Shown: positions 10,372 to 19,655 of the stretch, in pieces
Numbering within the stretch: position 1 is the stretch's first letter
Layout: every line of letters begins with the position of its first letter
Origin: an uncultured Acidobacteriia bacterium
GTDB taxonomy: Bacteria; Acidobacteriota; Terriglobia; Bryobacterales; Bryobacteraceae
Direction of reading: 5' to 3'
Length of the DNA: 64,000 nt
Assembly: GCA_903925015.1 (NCBI GenBank)
Contig: CAIYDY010000039.1
Location: 28,350-92,349 of the forward strand
Made by a program: the position numbers and the translations under genes
Notes under the pieces: model-generated
Database searches by the model: none
Told to the model about the DNA's origin: nothing
What the model saw: the letters and a program-made list of their open reading frames with translations, nothing else

Positions 10372-10374
10372 CCG

Positions 10375-10806
10375 TCATTTATCGGCACTGTAAAAGGACG
10401 GTCGCCCGCGTAGCTGGAGCGCTAGGTGTACCACCAGTTCGATAGCGACAAACACCAGTCCGCCGGTCCACCATGCGGGGGAGCGCCTTAATTGGACCCC
10501 CAGCACGGCGGCGGTTTGTGCCATCCCGGCTGCCAGCACCACTCCACCCAAGAACCATACCCCGAGCCGGGCGATTGACTGCACGCCGCGTTCGGCGGGC
10601 AATCGGAGCCGGATCCAGTTCAGATAGAAAATCTCAACATAGTGACCACCCAACGATGGCCAGAGTGCCAGGACCATCGCAATTGGCCAGTGCGTCAAGC
10701 CTCCCAGGCGCTGGGCCATGACGGCACCTGCAACGGAAGCGATGATTCCATTGCGCAGCAGTGTGATTTGGACTGGTTCGTGATGGGCTTGGACTTGAGG
10801 AGGCAT
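10375..10806 (-). CDS. Small hypothetical integral membrane protein
   Basis: A 143-residue protein. The ATG at 10806 is the best start, because further upstream the frame runs into the terminator and coding region of the TonB receptor. About three to four hydrophobic segments are visible, with phrases such as A-M-V-L-A-L-W-P-S-L-G-G-H-Y and L-V-F-V-A-I-E-L-V-V-H-L-A-L. I do not recognise a family. It lies downstream of TonB receptor 1 on the same strand but is separated from it by a strong terminator, so it probably has its own promoter within 10807-10839. Its 3' end shares the bidirectional terminator with the phosphoesterase fusion. Confidence 0.65.
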   Translation of the reverse strand: MPPQVQAHHEPVQITLLRNGIIASVAGAVMAQRLGGLTHWPIAMVLALWPSLGGHYVEIFYLNWIRLRLPAERGVQSIARLGVWFLGGVVLAAGMAQTAAVLGVQLRRSPAWWTGGLVFVAIELVVHLALQLRGRPSFYSADK

Positions 10807-10839
10807 CGGTTGTCCCGATAGCTTATCAGGAAACGCAAA

Positions 10840-10871
10840 AAAGCCGCTACCCTTGGGAGGATAGCGGCTTT
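10840..10871 (-). terminator. Rho-independent terminator of TonB receptor 1
   Basis: A perfect 10-bp inverted repeat (AAAGCCGCTA at 10840-10849, TAGCGGCTTT at 10862-10871) begins 24 bases past the receptor stop. On the minus strand it is followed by TTTTGCGTTT. Confidence 0.85.
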
Positions 10872-10895
10872 CTTGTTGTGTTTGTAGGTCTTTCC

Positions 10896-13800
10896 CTAGA
10901 ACGTGAAGCGGGCGGTCAACTGAACCTGCCGAGGCGTCCAGTAGGACGTCTGGAGGGATTCGATGCCGTCCGAGGTGTTCGGATTGACCCGTCCCTGGAT
11001 GTTCAGCGCGTTGAACGCGTCCATGTTGACGCGAAGCCTGGCCTTGTCCGTGATCTGGAACTCCTTGTAAATGGAGATGTCCGTGATGTAGTTGAAAGGT
11101 CCAAGCAGGACGGTCTGCGAGAACGGATTGGCGCCCGAGGGTCCCGGGGAATAGCCCGTTACGACTTGGGAACCGTTCTTCAGTGTGACTGTGACGTTGT
11201 TGTTGCCGAAGTTGGCCGTGCCGGGGATGTTGTTCAGCGGTGCCAGGTACGGCACGTAGCTGGACGGAACCCCGGAAACGCCATTCTTGGCGGCATTGAT
11301 CACGGAGGGCGACAGGTAGCCATTGAACCACATATAGGCGGGGTGGCAAACACCGCTGCGGCAGTCGTTGATCGGAACCGAGCTCTTGTAGACTTCAACT
11401 TGGCTGGTGGCACCCCAGTTGCCAGCGGCAACTTGGAACGCTTGGGAAACCACTTGGCCGACAAACGCCACTTGGAAGCCGCCGACGACCGCGTTCACGA
11501 ACTTATTCGAGCTCGCGAGGAAGCGCCGCCCCTTGCCGAACGGAACTTCGTAAGTTCCGTTGAACGTGATGTGGTGTTCCGGGATCGCCGTGTCGATGTG
11601 GTAGTTCTCGTAACGGTTGAGGGCCTTGCTGGGGTTGAGCAGCGTGCCAACGTCCATGCCGGCCGGCAACACACCCGGAGCGAAGTTCGCCGCCGGATAC
11701 AGCACGTTGTCCCGGAAGGTATTGCCTCCAACGCGGAACGCGCGCGAGTAGACGTAGAAAATCTGGTAACCGAAGCCCTTCTTGAACGGGCGCTGGTAGT
11801 TCAACTGCAGCGCGCTGTCGTTGGACCATCCGGTCTTCTGCGAGATCACGTTGCCGCCCCAAGTGGTGTTGTCGTAGGGGCGTGTCGCGACGCCTGCGAA
11901 AGTTCCGGTGGGCGGCGTGGTGCCGGTCGCCGTCTCCCAAACGTAGGTCGACGGTGCGTTGTTGTATTGGTAGTTCTGGTCCAGGTTCGAGCCGTGCGTG
12001 TACACGTAGCTGACGCGGAACACTGAGCCATCCTTGAAGGGTTGCTCAATCGTCATGTTCGCTTCGCGCACGTGGGCCGGCGGGTAGTGCGACGCCAGCG
12101 ATTCGCCAATGCCGATGCCCGGCAGCAGCGCGTTGGTGGAATTGCTGTTCACCACGTTGGCGCTGTTCTGTCCGGCGATCACCGAGAGCGGCGAGCGCAG
12201 CAGGTAGTTCGGCAGCCCGTCGGGTGCCTGCGCGGCGCTGGTGTAGCTTTGCGAGTAGCTGGCCGTGAACGGGTAGTTCGACGTCAGGTAGCGGACCGAG
12301 TTGCGGACCGGCACCGGATAGATGTACTCGCCGTAGCCGCCGCGGACGACCATACCTCGGGGAGCGAAGGTTGGAGTCCATGCAAATCCGGCGCGCGGCA
12401 GGACGTTTGCCATACTGTTTTCGAAACCATTCGACGAGATTCCGGCCTGTTGCGGAGTTTCAAATTTGACTCCGAGGTTTTGCAGGTTGGTCACCAGAGC
12501 CTGGGTCGTGTAGCCGTTGGCTATGAAATCCGAAATCGGCTTGCCAAGGACAATGGCATCGTTCTTGAAGTCGAACGTCATGAAGTTGTGGTCGTTCGCG
12601 ACCGGGGCAGGGTGCATTTCCCAACGCAGGCCAAGGTTGACAGTCAGATGGTTGCCGATGCGGTAGTTGTCCTGGATATAGAGGTCGTACTCATTCAGCG
12701 AGGCCTTGTTGAAGGGCGCGTTCTTGTTCTGGCTGTAGCTGCTGGCCGCGCCGAGGAAGAAGTCGGCGTCCTGGTAGCCGGTGTTCGGCTTGGCACCGTA
12801 GTTGGCACCGGTAGTCGGGTCGTAGATCGCGGTTGCTTGGTTTGAGAACGAGATCGAGTCCGGCGAGCGGTCCGAAAGGTACGAGAACCGTTCGTGCCGC
12901 ACGCGTCCGCCGAAAGCCAACTGGTGCTTGCCCGCGACCTTGTTGAAATTCTGATCCAGGGTGGCAATCATCTGGCTCATGCCGTAATACCACTGCGAGC
13001 CGCCATAAGGCATGGTCAGGTTGGAACCGATGGCGGGGAAGCCGATCTGACCGAAGTTGTTCGGCAGGCCCAGTTGCTGCTCGTAGTTGGCGAGCGAGGC
13101 TTGGTTGCCCTGCACATACATGCGCTGCCACTGCTGGCTGATCACGGTTTCGCCGAACAGGGTCGGGGAGAAGATGTGCGAATAGCCGAGTGCATAGCTA
13201 ACCGTCTGCACGGGAATTGCCTGGTAGCCGGTGGCACCGGCGGGGAGGCCGCCACCCGCAATGTTGGCCGGGGAATTGGCCGGGTAGTTGCGGAGCGCCT
13301 GCTGCTGCTGGTCGATATCGGTGAAGCGCACGTAGACGCGGTTGCTCTGGTCGAACACGTGGTCCAGCCGGAACGTGATGTTCGGCACGGTCTGCGTGGT
13401 GGGGTTGATCGCGTTGAAGTTGGAATTCACCAGCGGGTTGTCGCTGGTCTGGGGCAACGGCGTCGCGGCGTACAGAGTCTTTGCCAGAGGGCTAATGCGG
13501 CTGATCGGAATCTGATTGTTGGGGAACGGGGCGCGGGCGTAGTTGTTGGCCGCGCTCTGGGTGGTGTTTGGATCGTAAAGCACCTGCAGAAGGCCGCCAC
13601 CATTGACCAGACCGCTGAAATCGCCGGTGCGCATCGCGGCGGTTGGAACTGTCACTAGCTCGTTCGCGGCTTGGCGCAACGAGAATCGTTCGTATGCGAA
13701 AAAGAAGAACGACTTGTTCTGGCCGTTGTACAGCTTCGGGATGCGGATGGGACCGCCGACGGTGCCGCCGAACTCGTTACGGACCAAGTGGGGTGCGGCG

Positions 13801-14612
13801 AAGTTCGCCGGATTCTGGCGGGCCTTGGCGATACCGAAGTAGTTGTTGCGGGCCGTTTCGAACATCGAGCTATGGATCTGGTTGGAACCCGACTTGGTTG
13901 TCAGGATGACCGTGGCCGGGGTGGCGAACTGGGCGCTGGAATTCAGCGTTTCAAAACGCGCTTCCTGAACCGAATCGGGATCCGGCAAAGTTGCCTGGGC
14001 CGTGTTGGACTCGCCGCCGAAATTGCGGTTGGTCATCGGCGCGCCATCCTGCGAGTACTCCATGCCTTCGCCCATCAGTCCGTTGGCGCGGGTACCGCCG
14101 CCTTCCAGTCCGGGCACCGTATTCTGTGCCAGACCAAGGACGTTGCGGCCGTTTTGGGGCAACTGGTCGATGCGGTTCGCATCCAACTGCGTGCTGACGA
14201 CTCCGCTGTCGTATGTGGCGAGCTGAACTGTTTCTGAACTCACGGTCACGGTCTCGGCGACGTCGCCGACCGCCAGCTTGGCGTCGAGGACGACCACCTT
14301 GCCGTCCTGGAGTTCGATTTTCACAACGTACTTTTTCATGCCCGCGGCGCTGAAAGTTACAGTGTAGTTGCCTGCGAACAATCCAGGGACGGCGTAGAAG
14401 CCGGTGCCGTTGGCGGTCGTATTGTTTGTGACCGAGGTTGCTTGGTTGACAACATGGACGGCGGTGTTGGGAACAGCCGCGCCCGTGGAATCCTGGACAG
14501 TGCCTTGGATCGAGGCCGCGCCGCTTTGTGCCGACAACGTGGCGGGGAGCACGAGCGCCGCCGCGAGCAATGCGAAACTTGCGCACCACTTCTGACTGGA
14601 AAACTGGTTCAT
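10896..14612 (-). CDS. TonB-dependent receptor 1, Oar-like, with carboxypeptidase-regulatory-like domain
   Basis: A 1238-residue outer-membrane protein. The start chosen is the ATG at 14612, which has GAGGAG 7 bases upstream and is followed by a good signal peptide ending in L-S-A-Q. Residues about 33-115 form the carboxypeptidase-regulatory-like domain (G-T-V-Q-D-S-T-G-A-A-V-P-N). A plug region follows (L-P-Q-N-G-R-N-V-L-G-L motif), then a long beta-barrel ending in L-T-A-R-F-T-F, a C-terminal aromatic outer-membrane signature. Family members import or bind large substrates energised by TonB; the ligand is unknown. It is divergent from the haem cytochrome gene, with 126 bases between the starts. 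Confidence 0.9.
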   Translation of the reverse strand: MNQFSSQKWCASFALLAAALVLPATLSAQSGAASIQGTVQDSTGAAVPNTAVHVVNQATSVTNNTTANGTGFYAVPGLFAGNYTVTFSAAGMKKYVVKIELQDGKVVVLDAKLAVGDVAETVTVSSETVQLATYDSGVVSTQLDANRIDQLPQNGRNVLGLAQNTVPGLEGGGTRANGLMGEGMEYSQDGAPMTNRNFGGESNTAQATLPDPDSVQEARFETLNSSAQFATPATVILTTKSGSNQIHSSMFETARNNYFGIAKARQNPANFAAPHLVRNEFGGTVGGPIRIPKLYNGQNKSFFFFAYERFSLRQAANELVTVPTAAMRTGDFSGLVNGGGLLQVLYDPNTTQSAANNYARAPFPNNQIPISRISPLAKTLYAATPLPQTSDNPLVNSNFNAINPTTQTVPNITFRLDHVFDQSNRVYVRFTDIDQQQQALRNYPANSPANIAGGGLPAGATGYQAIPVQTVSYALGYSHIFSPTLFGETVISQQWQRMYVQGNQASLANYEQQLGLPNNFGQIGFPAIGSNLTMPYGGSQWYYGMSQMIATLDQNFNKVAGKHQLAFGGRVRHERFSYLSDRSPDSISFSNQATAIYDPTTGANYGAKPNTGYQDADFFLGAASSYSQNKNAPFNKASLNEYDLYIQDNYRIGNHLTVNLGLRWEMHPAPVANDHNFMTFDFKNDAIVLGKPISDFIANGYTTQALVTNLQNLGVKFETPQQAGISSNGFENSMANVLPRAGFAWTPTFAPRGMVVRGGYGEYIYPVPVRNSVRYLTSNYPFTASYSQSYTSAAQAPDGLPNYLLRSPLSVIAGQNSANVVNSNSTNALLPGIGIGESLASHYPPAHVREANMTIEQPFKDGSVFRVSYVYTHGSNLDQNYQYNNAPSTYVWETATGTTPPTGTFAGVATRPYDNTTWGGNVISQKTGWSNDSALQLNYQRPFKKGFGYQIFYVYSRAFRVGGNTFRDNVLYPAANFAPGVLPAGMDVGTLLNPSKALNRYENYHIDTAIPEHHITFNGTYEVPFGKGRRFLASSNKFVNAVVGGFQVAFVGQVVSQAFQVAAGNWGATSQVEVYKSSVPINDCRSGVCHPAYMWFNGYLSPSVINAAKNGVSGVPSSYVPYLAPLNNIPGTANFGNNNVTVTLKNGSQVVTGYSPGPSGANPFSQTVLLGPFNYITDISIYKEFQITDKARLRVNMDAFNALNIQGRVNPNTSDGIESLQTSYWTPRQVQLTARFTF

Positions 14613-14659
14613 CAAAACTCCTCTATTTCTCTTGCTGGCTGATACCCCAGAGACTGGCC

Positions 14660-14672
14660 TTGATTTTATCAA
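14660..14672. promoter_or_regulatory. Short palindrome between divergent receptor and cytochrome genes
   Basis: TTGAT-TTT-ATCAA is a perfect 5-3-5 inverted repeat 48 bases upstream of the TonB receptor 1 start. It may be an operator, but it is short enough to occur by chance. Confidence 0.3.
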
Positions 14673-14738
14673 ACGTGTGAACGCGGGGCAAGCCGTAAGC
14701 GGTAAAGTAAGCCTCCGAAGTGCTGCGGAAACAGTCAT

Positions 14739-16988
14739 TTGACGGATCTTGATACCATTTGGGCTGTGGCTATCGGCGTGCTTCGCCTGGCGGTGGCGGT
14801 TTTGGCTGCGACGGCGGCAGCGGGCTCGCTACGCGCACAGGGCTCCAGTGTCTGCACTGCCTGCCATCCAAAGATTGCAGCCAGCTATGCCAAGACCGGC
14901 ATGGCCAGGTCCTTGGCTCCACCGTCCGCGGAAATTCTAGTGGGCGACTTCTTCCACAAGGCATCCAACACCTATTTTTCGATGGTCCGGCGCGACGGCG
15001 TCGCCTACCAAATCGGTTACCAGCTAGATTCGGCAGGCAAGCGCATCAACGTGACCGAGAAGCGTATCGACTACGTGATGGGCTCGGGAAACCACGCCAA
15101 GACCTTTCTGAGCCGGACCATCGCGAACACGCTGATCGAATTGCCGCTGGGTTGGTATGCCGAAAAAGGCGGCTACTTGGCGATGAATCCGGGCTACGAC
15201 CGAGTCGCCCACGACGGCTTCCGGCGCCCAATCACGTACGACTGCATGTTCTGCCACAACGCCTATCCGAAGATCCCGGCTGGCAACGAGCGTCCGTTTG
15301 CCGACGCGGTCTACTCCGGGGCGTTGCCCGAAGGCATCGACTGCCAGCGTTGCCACGGTTCCGGCGAAGCGCATGTCCGGTTGGCTGGGACGAAGGGCGC
15401 AAAACGGGAGGATATCCGGGGGGCGATTGTGAATCCTGCCCGGCTCAGTCCCGAGCGGCAGCTGGAAGGCTGTATGGTCTGCCACTTGGAAAGCACCAGT
15501 TTTCCTCTCCCGAACGCGCTGCAGCGGTTTGAGCGTCCTGCATTTTCATACAAGCCGGGCGAGCCCCTGGGCGACTTCCTGATCAATTTCGACCATGCTC
15601 CCGAGGCGGGGCGAACAGACAAGTTTGAGATCGTCAGTTCTGTATATCGGCTGCGGCAGTCGGCTTGCTTTCTGAAGAGCGCGGGCAAAATGACCTGCAC
15701 CACTTGCCACGATCCGCACGATGTTCCGCGCGGCGAGGATGCCGACAGGCACTATACCGCTGTTTGCCGCCAATGCCATGCAGGGGATTTCCAACGTCTG
15801 GTGGCGGGGGGGAAGCACGTCGCTTCCGGCTCATGCGTGGAATGCCACATGCCCAAACGCCGGACCGAGGACGTAATCCACGCGGCAGCCACGGACCATT
15901 TCATCCAGAGGCGAAAACCGGTTGGCGACCTTCTCGCCGAGCGTTCCGAGCACGAGGACCACTACCGGGGCCGAGTTGTTCCCTATTACCCGGAAGTGCT
16001 CCCAAAGACGCCGGAGAATGAGCTGACCCTTGCCGCGGCGCAGGTGATCCAGCAGAGCAACTTGGCAGCTGGTATCGGACAGCTTGCGGAGGCGATCGAA
16101 AAGTTCAAGCCGCAGCGGGCGGAGTATTACCTGCAGTTGGCCGAGGCGCTCCAAAACAACGGAGAACTGGAGAAGGCCGTGCCTGTTTTCCGGGACGCCG
16201 TCCGGCGTGACCCCCGCTCGGCCTATGCTTTGCAGAAGCTCGGGACGGCACTGCGGAAGTCCGGCCTGAATACCGAGGCCGTGGAGGTATTGAACCGTGC
16301 GGTGGCACTGAATCCGGCGCGCGCTGTGACTTGGCACGAACTGGGGCTTGCGTACCAGTCCTCGGGCCGATCCACCGAGGCAGCCACAGCGATTCGCAAG
16401 GCACTTGCGGTCGACCCGGAGTTGCCGGAGGCCCACAACAATTTGGGGATCATCCGGCAAGGGATCGGCGATCTGCCCGGAGCGGAGGCTTCATTCCGTG
16501 AGGCAATCCGGATTCGTCCGGCCTATGCCGACGCCCACGCGAACTTGGCCGGACTGCTGTCGGGATTCAATAAGGTTGAACAGGCTCGGGAGGAATTTGA
16601 ATCCGCGCTGCGCTTGCGGCCGGCCGACGCGCCGACCCGCTACAACTACGCGATGCTGCTGGGTCAGGCTGGACAGATCGACGGGGCCCAGCGCCAGTTG
16701 GAGGCGGCATTGCAGGCTGATTCCAGCTTTGCCGATGCTCACATCCTCCTTGGAGACCTGCTGATGGCGAGGCAGCAGGTCCGGGAAGCCGGGCCGCACT
16801 ATCGCGAGGCTTTGCGCCTTGTACCCGAATCCCCCCGCGCTCACTTTGGACTTGCAGCCGTGTTGCTGGGCTCGGGTGACGTGCAGGGAGCGCTTCTGCA
16901 CCTCCGAAGTGCGGCGGCGGGCTCGGACCCCGGCATCCGCGACCAAGCGGCGGGCCTGCTTCGGCAAATCCAGGCACCGCAAAAATAG
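14739..16988 (+). CDS. Seven-haem cytochrome c fused to TPR repeats
   Basis: A 749-residue exported protein. The frame opens with TTG at 14739; GTG at 14766 is an alternative start, and both precede a hydrophobic signal peptide ending in L-R-A-Q. Seven C-x-x-C-H haem-binding motifs are visible in residues about 39-370: C-T-A-C-H, C-M-F-C-H, C-Q-R-C-H, C-M-V-C-H, C-T-T-C-H, C-R-Q-C-H and C-V-E-C-H. The arrangement resembles the cytochrome c554/c552-like multihaem fold. Residues about 430-745 carry about eight tetratricopeptide repeats. Proteins of this build are periplasmic redox proteins with a protein-interaction arm. The electron donor and acceptor are not evident, and no other respiratory gene is adjacent. 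Confidence 0.88.
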   Translation: MTDLDTIWAVAIGVLRLAVAVLAATAAAGSLRAQGSSVCTACHPKIAASYAKTGMARSLAPPSAEILVGDFFHKASNTYFSMVRRDGVAYQIGYQLDSAGKRINVTEKRIDYVMGSGNHAKTFLSRTIANTLIELPLGWYAEKGGYLAMNPGYDRVAHDGFRRPITYDCMFCHNAYPKIPAGNERPFADAVYSGALPEGIDCQRCHGSGEAHVRLAGTKGAKREDIRGAIVNPARLSPERQLEGCMVCHLESTSFPLPNALQRFERPAFSYKPGEPLGDFLINFDHAPEAGRTDKFEIVSSVYRLRQSACFLKSAGKMTCTTCHDPHDVPRGEDADRHYTAVCRQCHAGDFQRLVAGGKHVASGSCVECHMPKRRTEDVIHAAATDHFIQRRKPVGDLLAERSEHEDHYRGRVVPYYPEVLPKTPENELTLAAAQVIQQSNLAAGIGQLAEAIEKFKPQRAEYYLQLAEALQNNGELEKAVPVFRDAVRRDPRSAYALQKLGTALRKSGLNTEAVEVLNRAVALNPARAVTWHELGLAYQSSGRSTEAATAIRKALAVDPELPEAHNNLGIIRQGIGDLPGAEASFREAIRIRPAYADAHANLAGLLSGFNKVEQAREEFESALRLRPADAPTRYNYAMLLGQAGQIDGAQRQLEAALQADSSFADAHILLGDLLMARQQVREAGPHYREALRLVPESPRAHFGLAAVLLGSGDVQGALLHLRSAAAGSDPGIRDQAAGLLRQIQAPQK

Positions 16989-17034
16989 GCCGGCTTTCCG
17001 GGTTGCGCTTCGTCACACGCACAAAAAGCCGCCA

Positions 17035-17063
17035 CCCGGTGGACTTTGTTATCGTCCACCGGG
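17035..17063 (-). terminator. Stem-loop after the PEP-CTERM gene
   Basis: A perfect 10-bp inverted repeat (CCCGGTGGAC at 17035-17044, GTCCACCGGG at 17054-17063) lies between two convergent genes. On the minus strand it is followed 10 bases later by CTTTTTGT, so it fits best as the terminator of the minus-strand gene. Confidence 0.6.
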
Positions 17064-17101
17064 CCCGGCCCTCCGTTGTCTTGCAGCTCTCGTTTGTCCG
17101 A

Positions 17102-18154
17102 TCAGAGGCCGCTCTTGTTCAACCGCTGCGCCAGCTTGCGGCTCCGACCGGCGAGGAGGAGTCCGGTACCCGCAATCAGCAGCCCGGTCGAGGGCTCCGG
17201 GGCGGCGTTCCCGGTGTCCAGAATTGCCACCGAGCGTGCCTGGATTCCGCTGCTGGAGAAGTCGAAGGTGCTCACAGTGCCGCCGGGGGTGATTTTGTAG
17301 AGGGAGCCGGCACCTTGGGACCACCAGAAGTTGTCGTTACTGTCGATCGCGAACGTGTTCGGAGCGTTCGAACAGCAGACGAGCGTGGCGGGGAGGCCGC
17401 TCTTGAAGGTGCCCATGTAGGTGCCGGTGGAACTCCATTCGTCAAGCCTCGTACCGTTGACGAGGCCGAACAGGTTGCCGTTGCTATCGAACGCGAGTTC
17501 AGTGGGAGTGCTGCCCGAGTAGGCGGCAAACTGTCCGAGGTCCGTACCGCTCGTGGAGAACTTTTCAATGCTGCCTGTCGACCCTTGCGTCCAATTTGCC
17601 TGGTAGAGGTAGCCGTCCGGACCGATGGCAAGGCCATTGCCTTGTGTAGTGGTGACGACGCTGAATGCTCCGGACGGAGTGACCGCCGCAATGCCGAATT
17701 GCCCGTAGTAATTGTTGCTTCTGTTGTCATTCCGCAAGTAGACGGTTCCTGAAGAACTCTCGACGGCCTGCATTTGGGGGTTGATGACGACGTTGTTCCC
17801 GCTGGTATACTGCACGGGCTGCGCGCCGGTCGAAGTGTACTTGGTCAGGCCTGTTCCCTGGAATCCGAATTTGTATGGGACAGTTCCGGTGCTCGGACCG
17901 TCCACCACCCAACCGTTATAGTCGTTGACGGCAAGAGTCGTCCGGGAACTGGCGGAGAAGTTCCCCGATCCGTCTGCTGTGTACTGGTAGGTGACGAGTC
18001 TGGAAATCGACTGGTCAAAGGCGTTGACCAGCATGATTTCACCGGCGTGGGCGGCGGTTGCGCTGGCCAGCAGCGCAAGGGTGGCCGCGACCGTGGCGGC
18101 GTGGCGGAAGGTGGACTTGGGTAGACGTGTCGTTGTTTGGTCTTTGGTCGTCAT
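17102..18154 (-). CDS. PEP-CTERM sorting-domain protein with beta-propeller-like body
   Basis: A 350-residue exported protein. ATG at 18154 is preceded by AAGGAAA and followed by a signal peptide ending in A-T-A-A-H-A-G. The body has repeated phrases such as L-A-I-G-P-D-G-Y-L-Y and L-A-F-D-S-N-G-N-L-F, typical of SMP-30/NHL-like beta-propellers. The C-terminus has the PEP-CTERM signal: P-E-P-S-T-G, a hydrophobic helix, then basic R-S-R-K. In this system an exosortase cleaves the signal and the protein is displayed or released with exopolysaccharide; no exosortase gene lies in the window. Confidence 0.85.
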   Translation of the reverse strand: MTTKDQTTTRLPKSTFRHAATVAATLALLASATAAHAGEIMLVNAFDQSISRLVTYQYTADGSGNFSASSRTTLAVNDYNGWVVDGPSTGTVPYKFGFQGTGLTKYTSTGAQPVQYTSGNNVVINPQMQAVESSSGTVYLRNDNRSNNYYGQFGIAAVTPSGAFSVVTTTQGNGLAIGPDGYLYQANWTQGSTGSIEKFSTSGTDLGQFAAYSGSTPTELAFDSNGNLFGLVNGTRLDEWSSTGTYMGTFKSGLPATLVCCSNAPNTFAIDSNDNFWWSQGAGSLYKITPGGTVSTFDFSSSGIQARSVAILDTGNAAPEPSTGLLIAGTGLLLAGRSRKLAQRLNKSGL

Positions 18155-18314
18155 GGCATTTTCCTTTTCTTCTGACTTTTGGGGCCGGTTGCCATTGGCT
18201 GGCTCACCGGCCTCTGAAAAGGATACAAGAAGACTGCGGGAAATCGGACACGGCCAACGAAAGTTTTTCAGTCGTGATGAAATTGGGCAGGGGTGACGTG
18301 CAGGCAAGAATAGG

Positions 18315-19559
18315 TCAGGGTTGGACGTTCAGTGCAGCTTCGAGAAACCGATCCCGCTCGGTCGCGTAGTCGCTCCATTTGACAGCAACCGGGACATCCG
18401 GCTCCAGCTGGGACCCCACGCCCGGCAAATTGAACTTTCGCTTCGAGTAGCTCACGGTCAAGGAAGAGTTGGGCAGCACGAACGAGCCGACCTCGCCGTA
18501 TCCATTCGGGTTCCAACCCGCCACCTCCCCCACCAAGGTTGTTCCGTTATTTTTCAAGTCCTAGGCGTTCAGCACCCCGGACGAAAACGTCTCCCTGCCG
18601 ATGATGGCAACCGCCGCCACACCGGGTGCAAAGATTCCCCGTTGCCTCCGTACTTGCAGCCCGTTGAGCAGCGGGGTAATAACAGCCGTGTTTCCGCCCT
18701 CGTTGTTGCGCAGGTCGAAAATGATCCGCAGGACAGGCTTGGTGTCGATCAAGTCGAGGACACCGGCGACAAACGTGTCGAACGGCAGGGTGGGATCCAC
18801 CGCGCACTTGTTGTAATTGATGTACAGGGCCGAGGATTCCGGGAGATACTGTGCCCAGTAGTAGAAGTTCGAATTCCTCTGGTAGAGGGGCTGATTTGGG
18901 AAGGCTGGATGGGGAGCCTTGAAAGCCGTGGTACTCCCAAGGGTAATGGGGGTCAATTCCAAGGTCAGCTCAGTTCCATCCCCGTTGTCGAAGGTAAAGT
19001 GGGCCAAATTGGCGTCCGAGATCACACCGACCGAGGCCAGCACCTCTGGAAGCACCAAGTATGTTGGAGCCGTGAACCGCACCCACTGGTCCGTGTCATG
19101 CGAAATCGCGGATGACACCAGTGCCGCAGCTTCAGCTACGGGAGTGTTCTCGATTCGCACAAGCCGTTTCCCGAGCGCTGGAAGCGCGGCCGAGGTTGCC
19201 ACGCCGGTTGTGTAGATACCCTCCTGAAACCAGAACAGCGTCAGTGGGAAAGCATGGAACTTTGCGGCTGGTTGGGTCAGTTTCAGGCTGGTGTGTCCAT
19301 CGGCGCCGAGTGCGACGATTTGGGCCATGCGCGTTGTAATCTGGCTATCGTTCAGGTCTGCAATCTCTGCGTCAAGGCGGTCAACGGATGCGTTGAATTC
19401 GCTGCGGGAGACGTGGACGAAAAAGTTTGGATTTGACTCCGGCAACCGGGTGGCCAGTGTCTGCAGGTCTTGCCGCCACTGTTCGGGCGTGAGGCCTTGG
19501 CAAAGGGTTGAAAGACCAACAAAGGCCAGTAGGAATCTTCCGGGACGGCGCGCGATCAT
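18315..19559 (-). pseudogene. S41-like peptidase gene interrupted by an in-frame amber codon
   Basis: The frame from ATG 19559 encodes a signal peptide, a helical N-terminal domain and an S41-type core with I-F-D-L-R-N-N-E-G-G and the nucleophile region R-E-T-F-S-S. It then meets TAG at 18561-18563. Without changing frame it continues to 18315 with D-L-K-N-N-G-T-T-L-V-G-E and G-S-F-V-L-P-N-S, which is what follows the active serine in S41 family members. The stop lies six codons after the serine, so termination there would lose about 80 residues of the fold. It could be a nonsense mutation, a sequence error or, less likely, readthrough. ATG at 19559 was preferred over TTG at 19580. Confidence 0.75.
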
Positions 19560-19587
19560 TTTGCAGATTCTTCCGAGCAAGAAATAA

Positions 19588-19622
19588 GGCGGCGGGGTCG
19601 CTCAGGGAGCTATCCCGCCGCC
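19588..19622 (-). terminator. Probable terminator of TonB receptor 2
   Basis: GGCGGCGGG at 19588-19596 pairs with CCCGCCGCC at 19614-19622. It lies 33 bases past the receptor stop and is followed on the minus strand by TTATTTCTT. Confidence 0.65.
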
Positions 19623-19655
19623 ATTAGTGCTTCAGACGATCTTTGCCGTCTTCGG

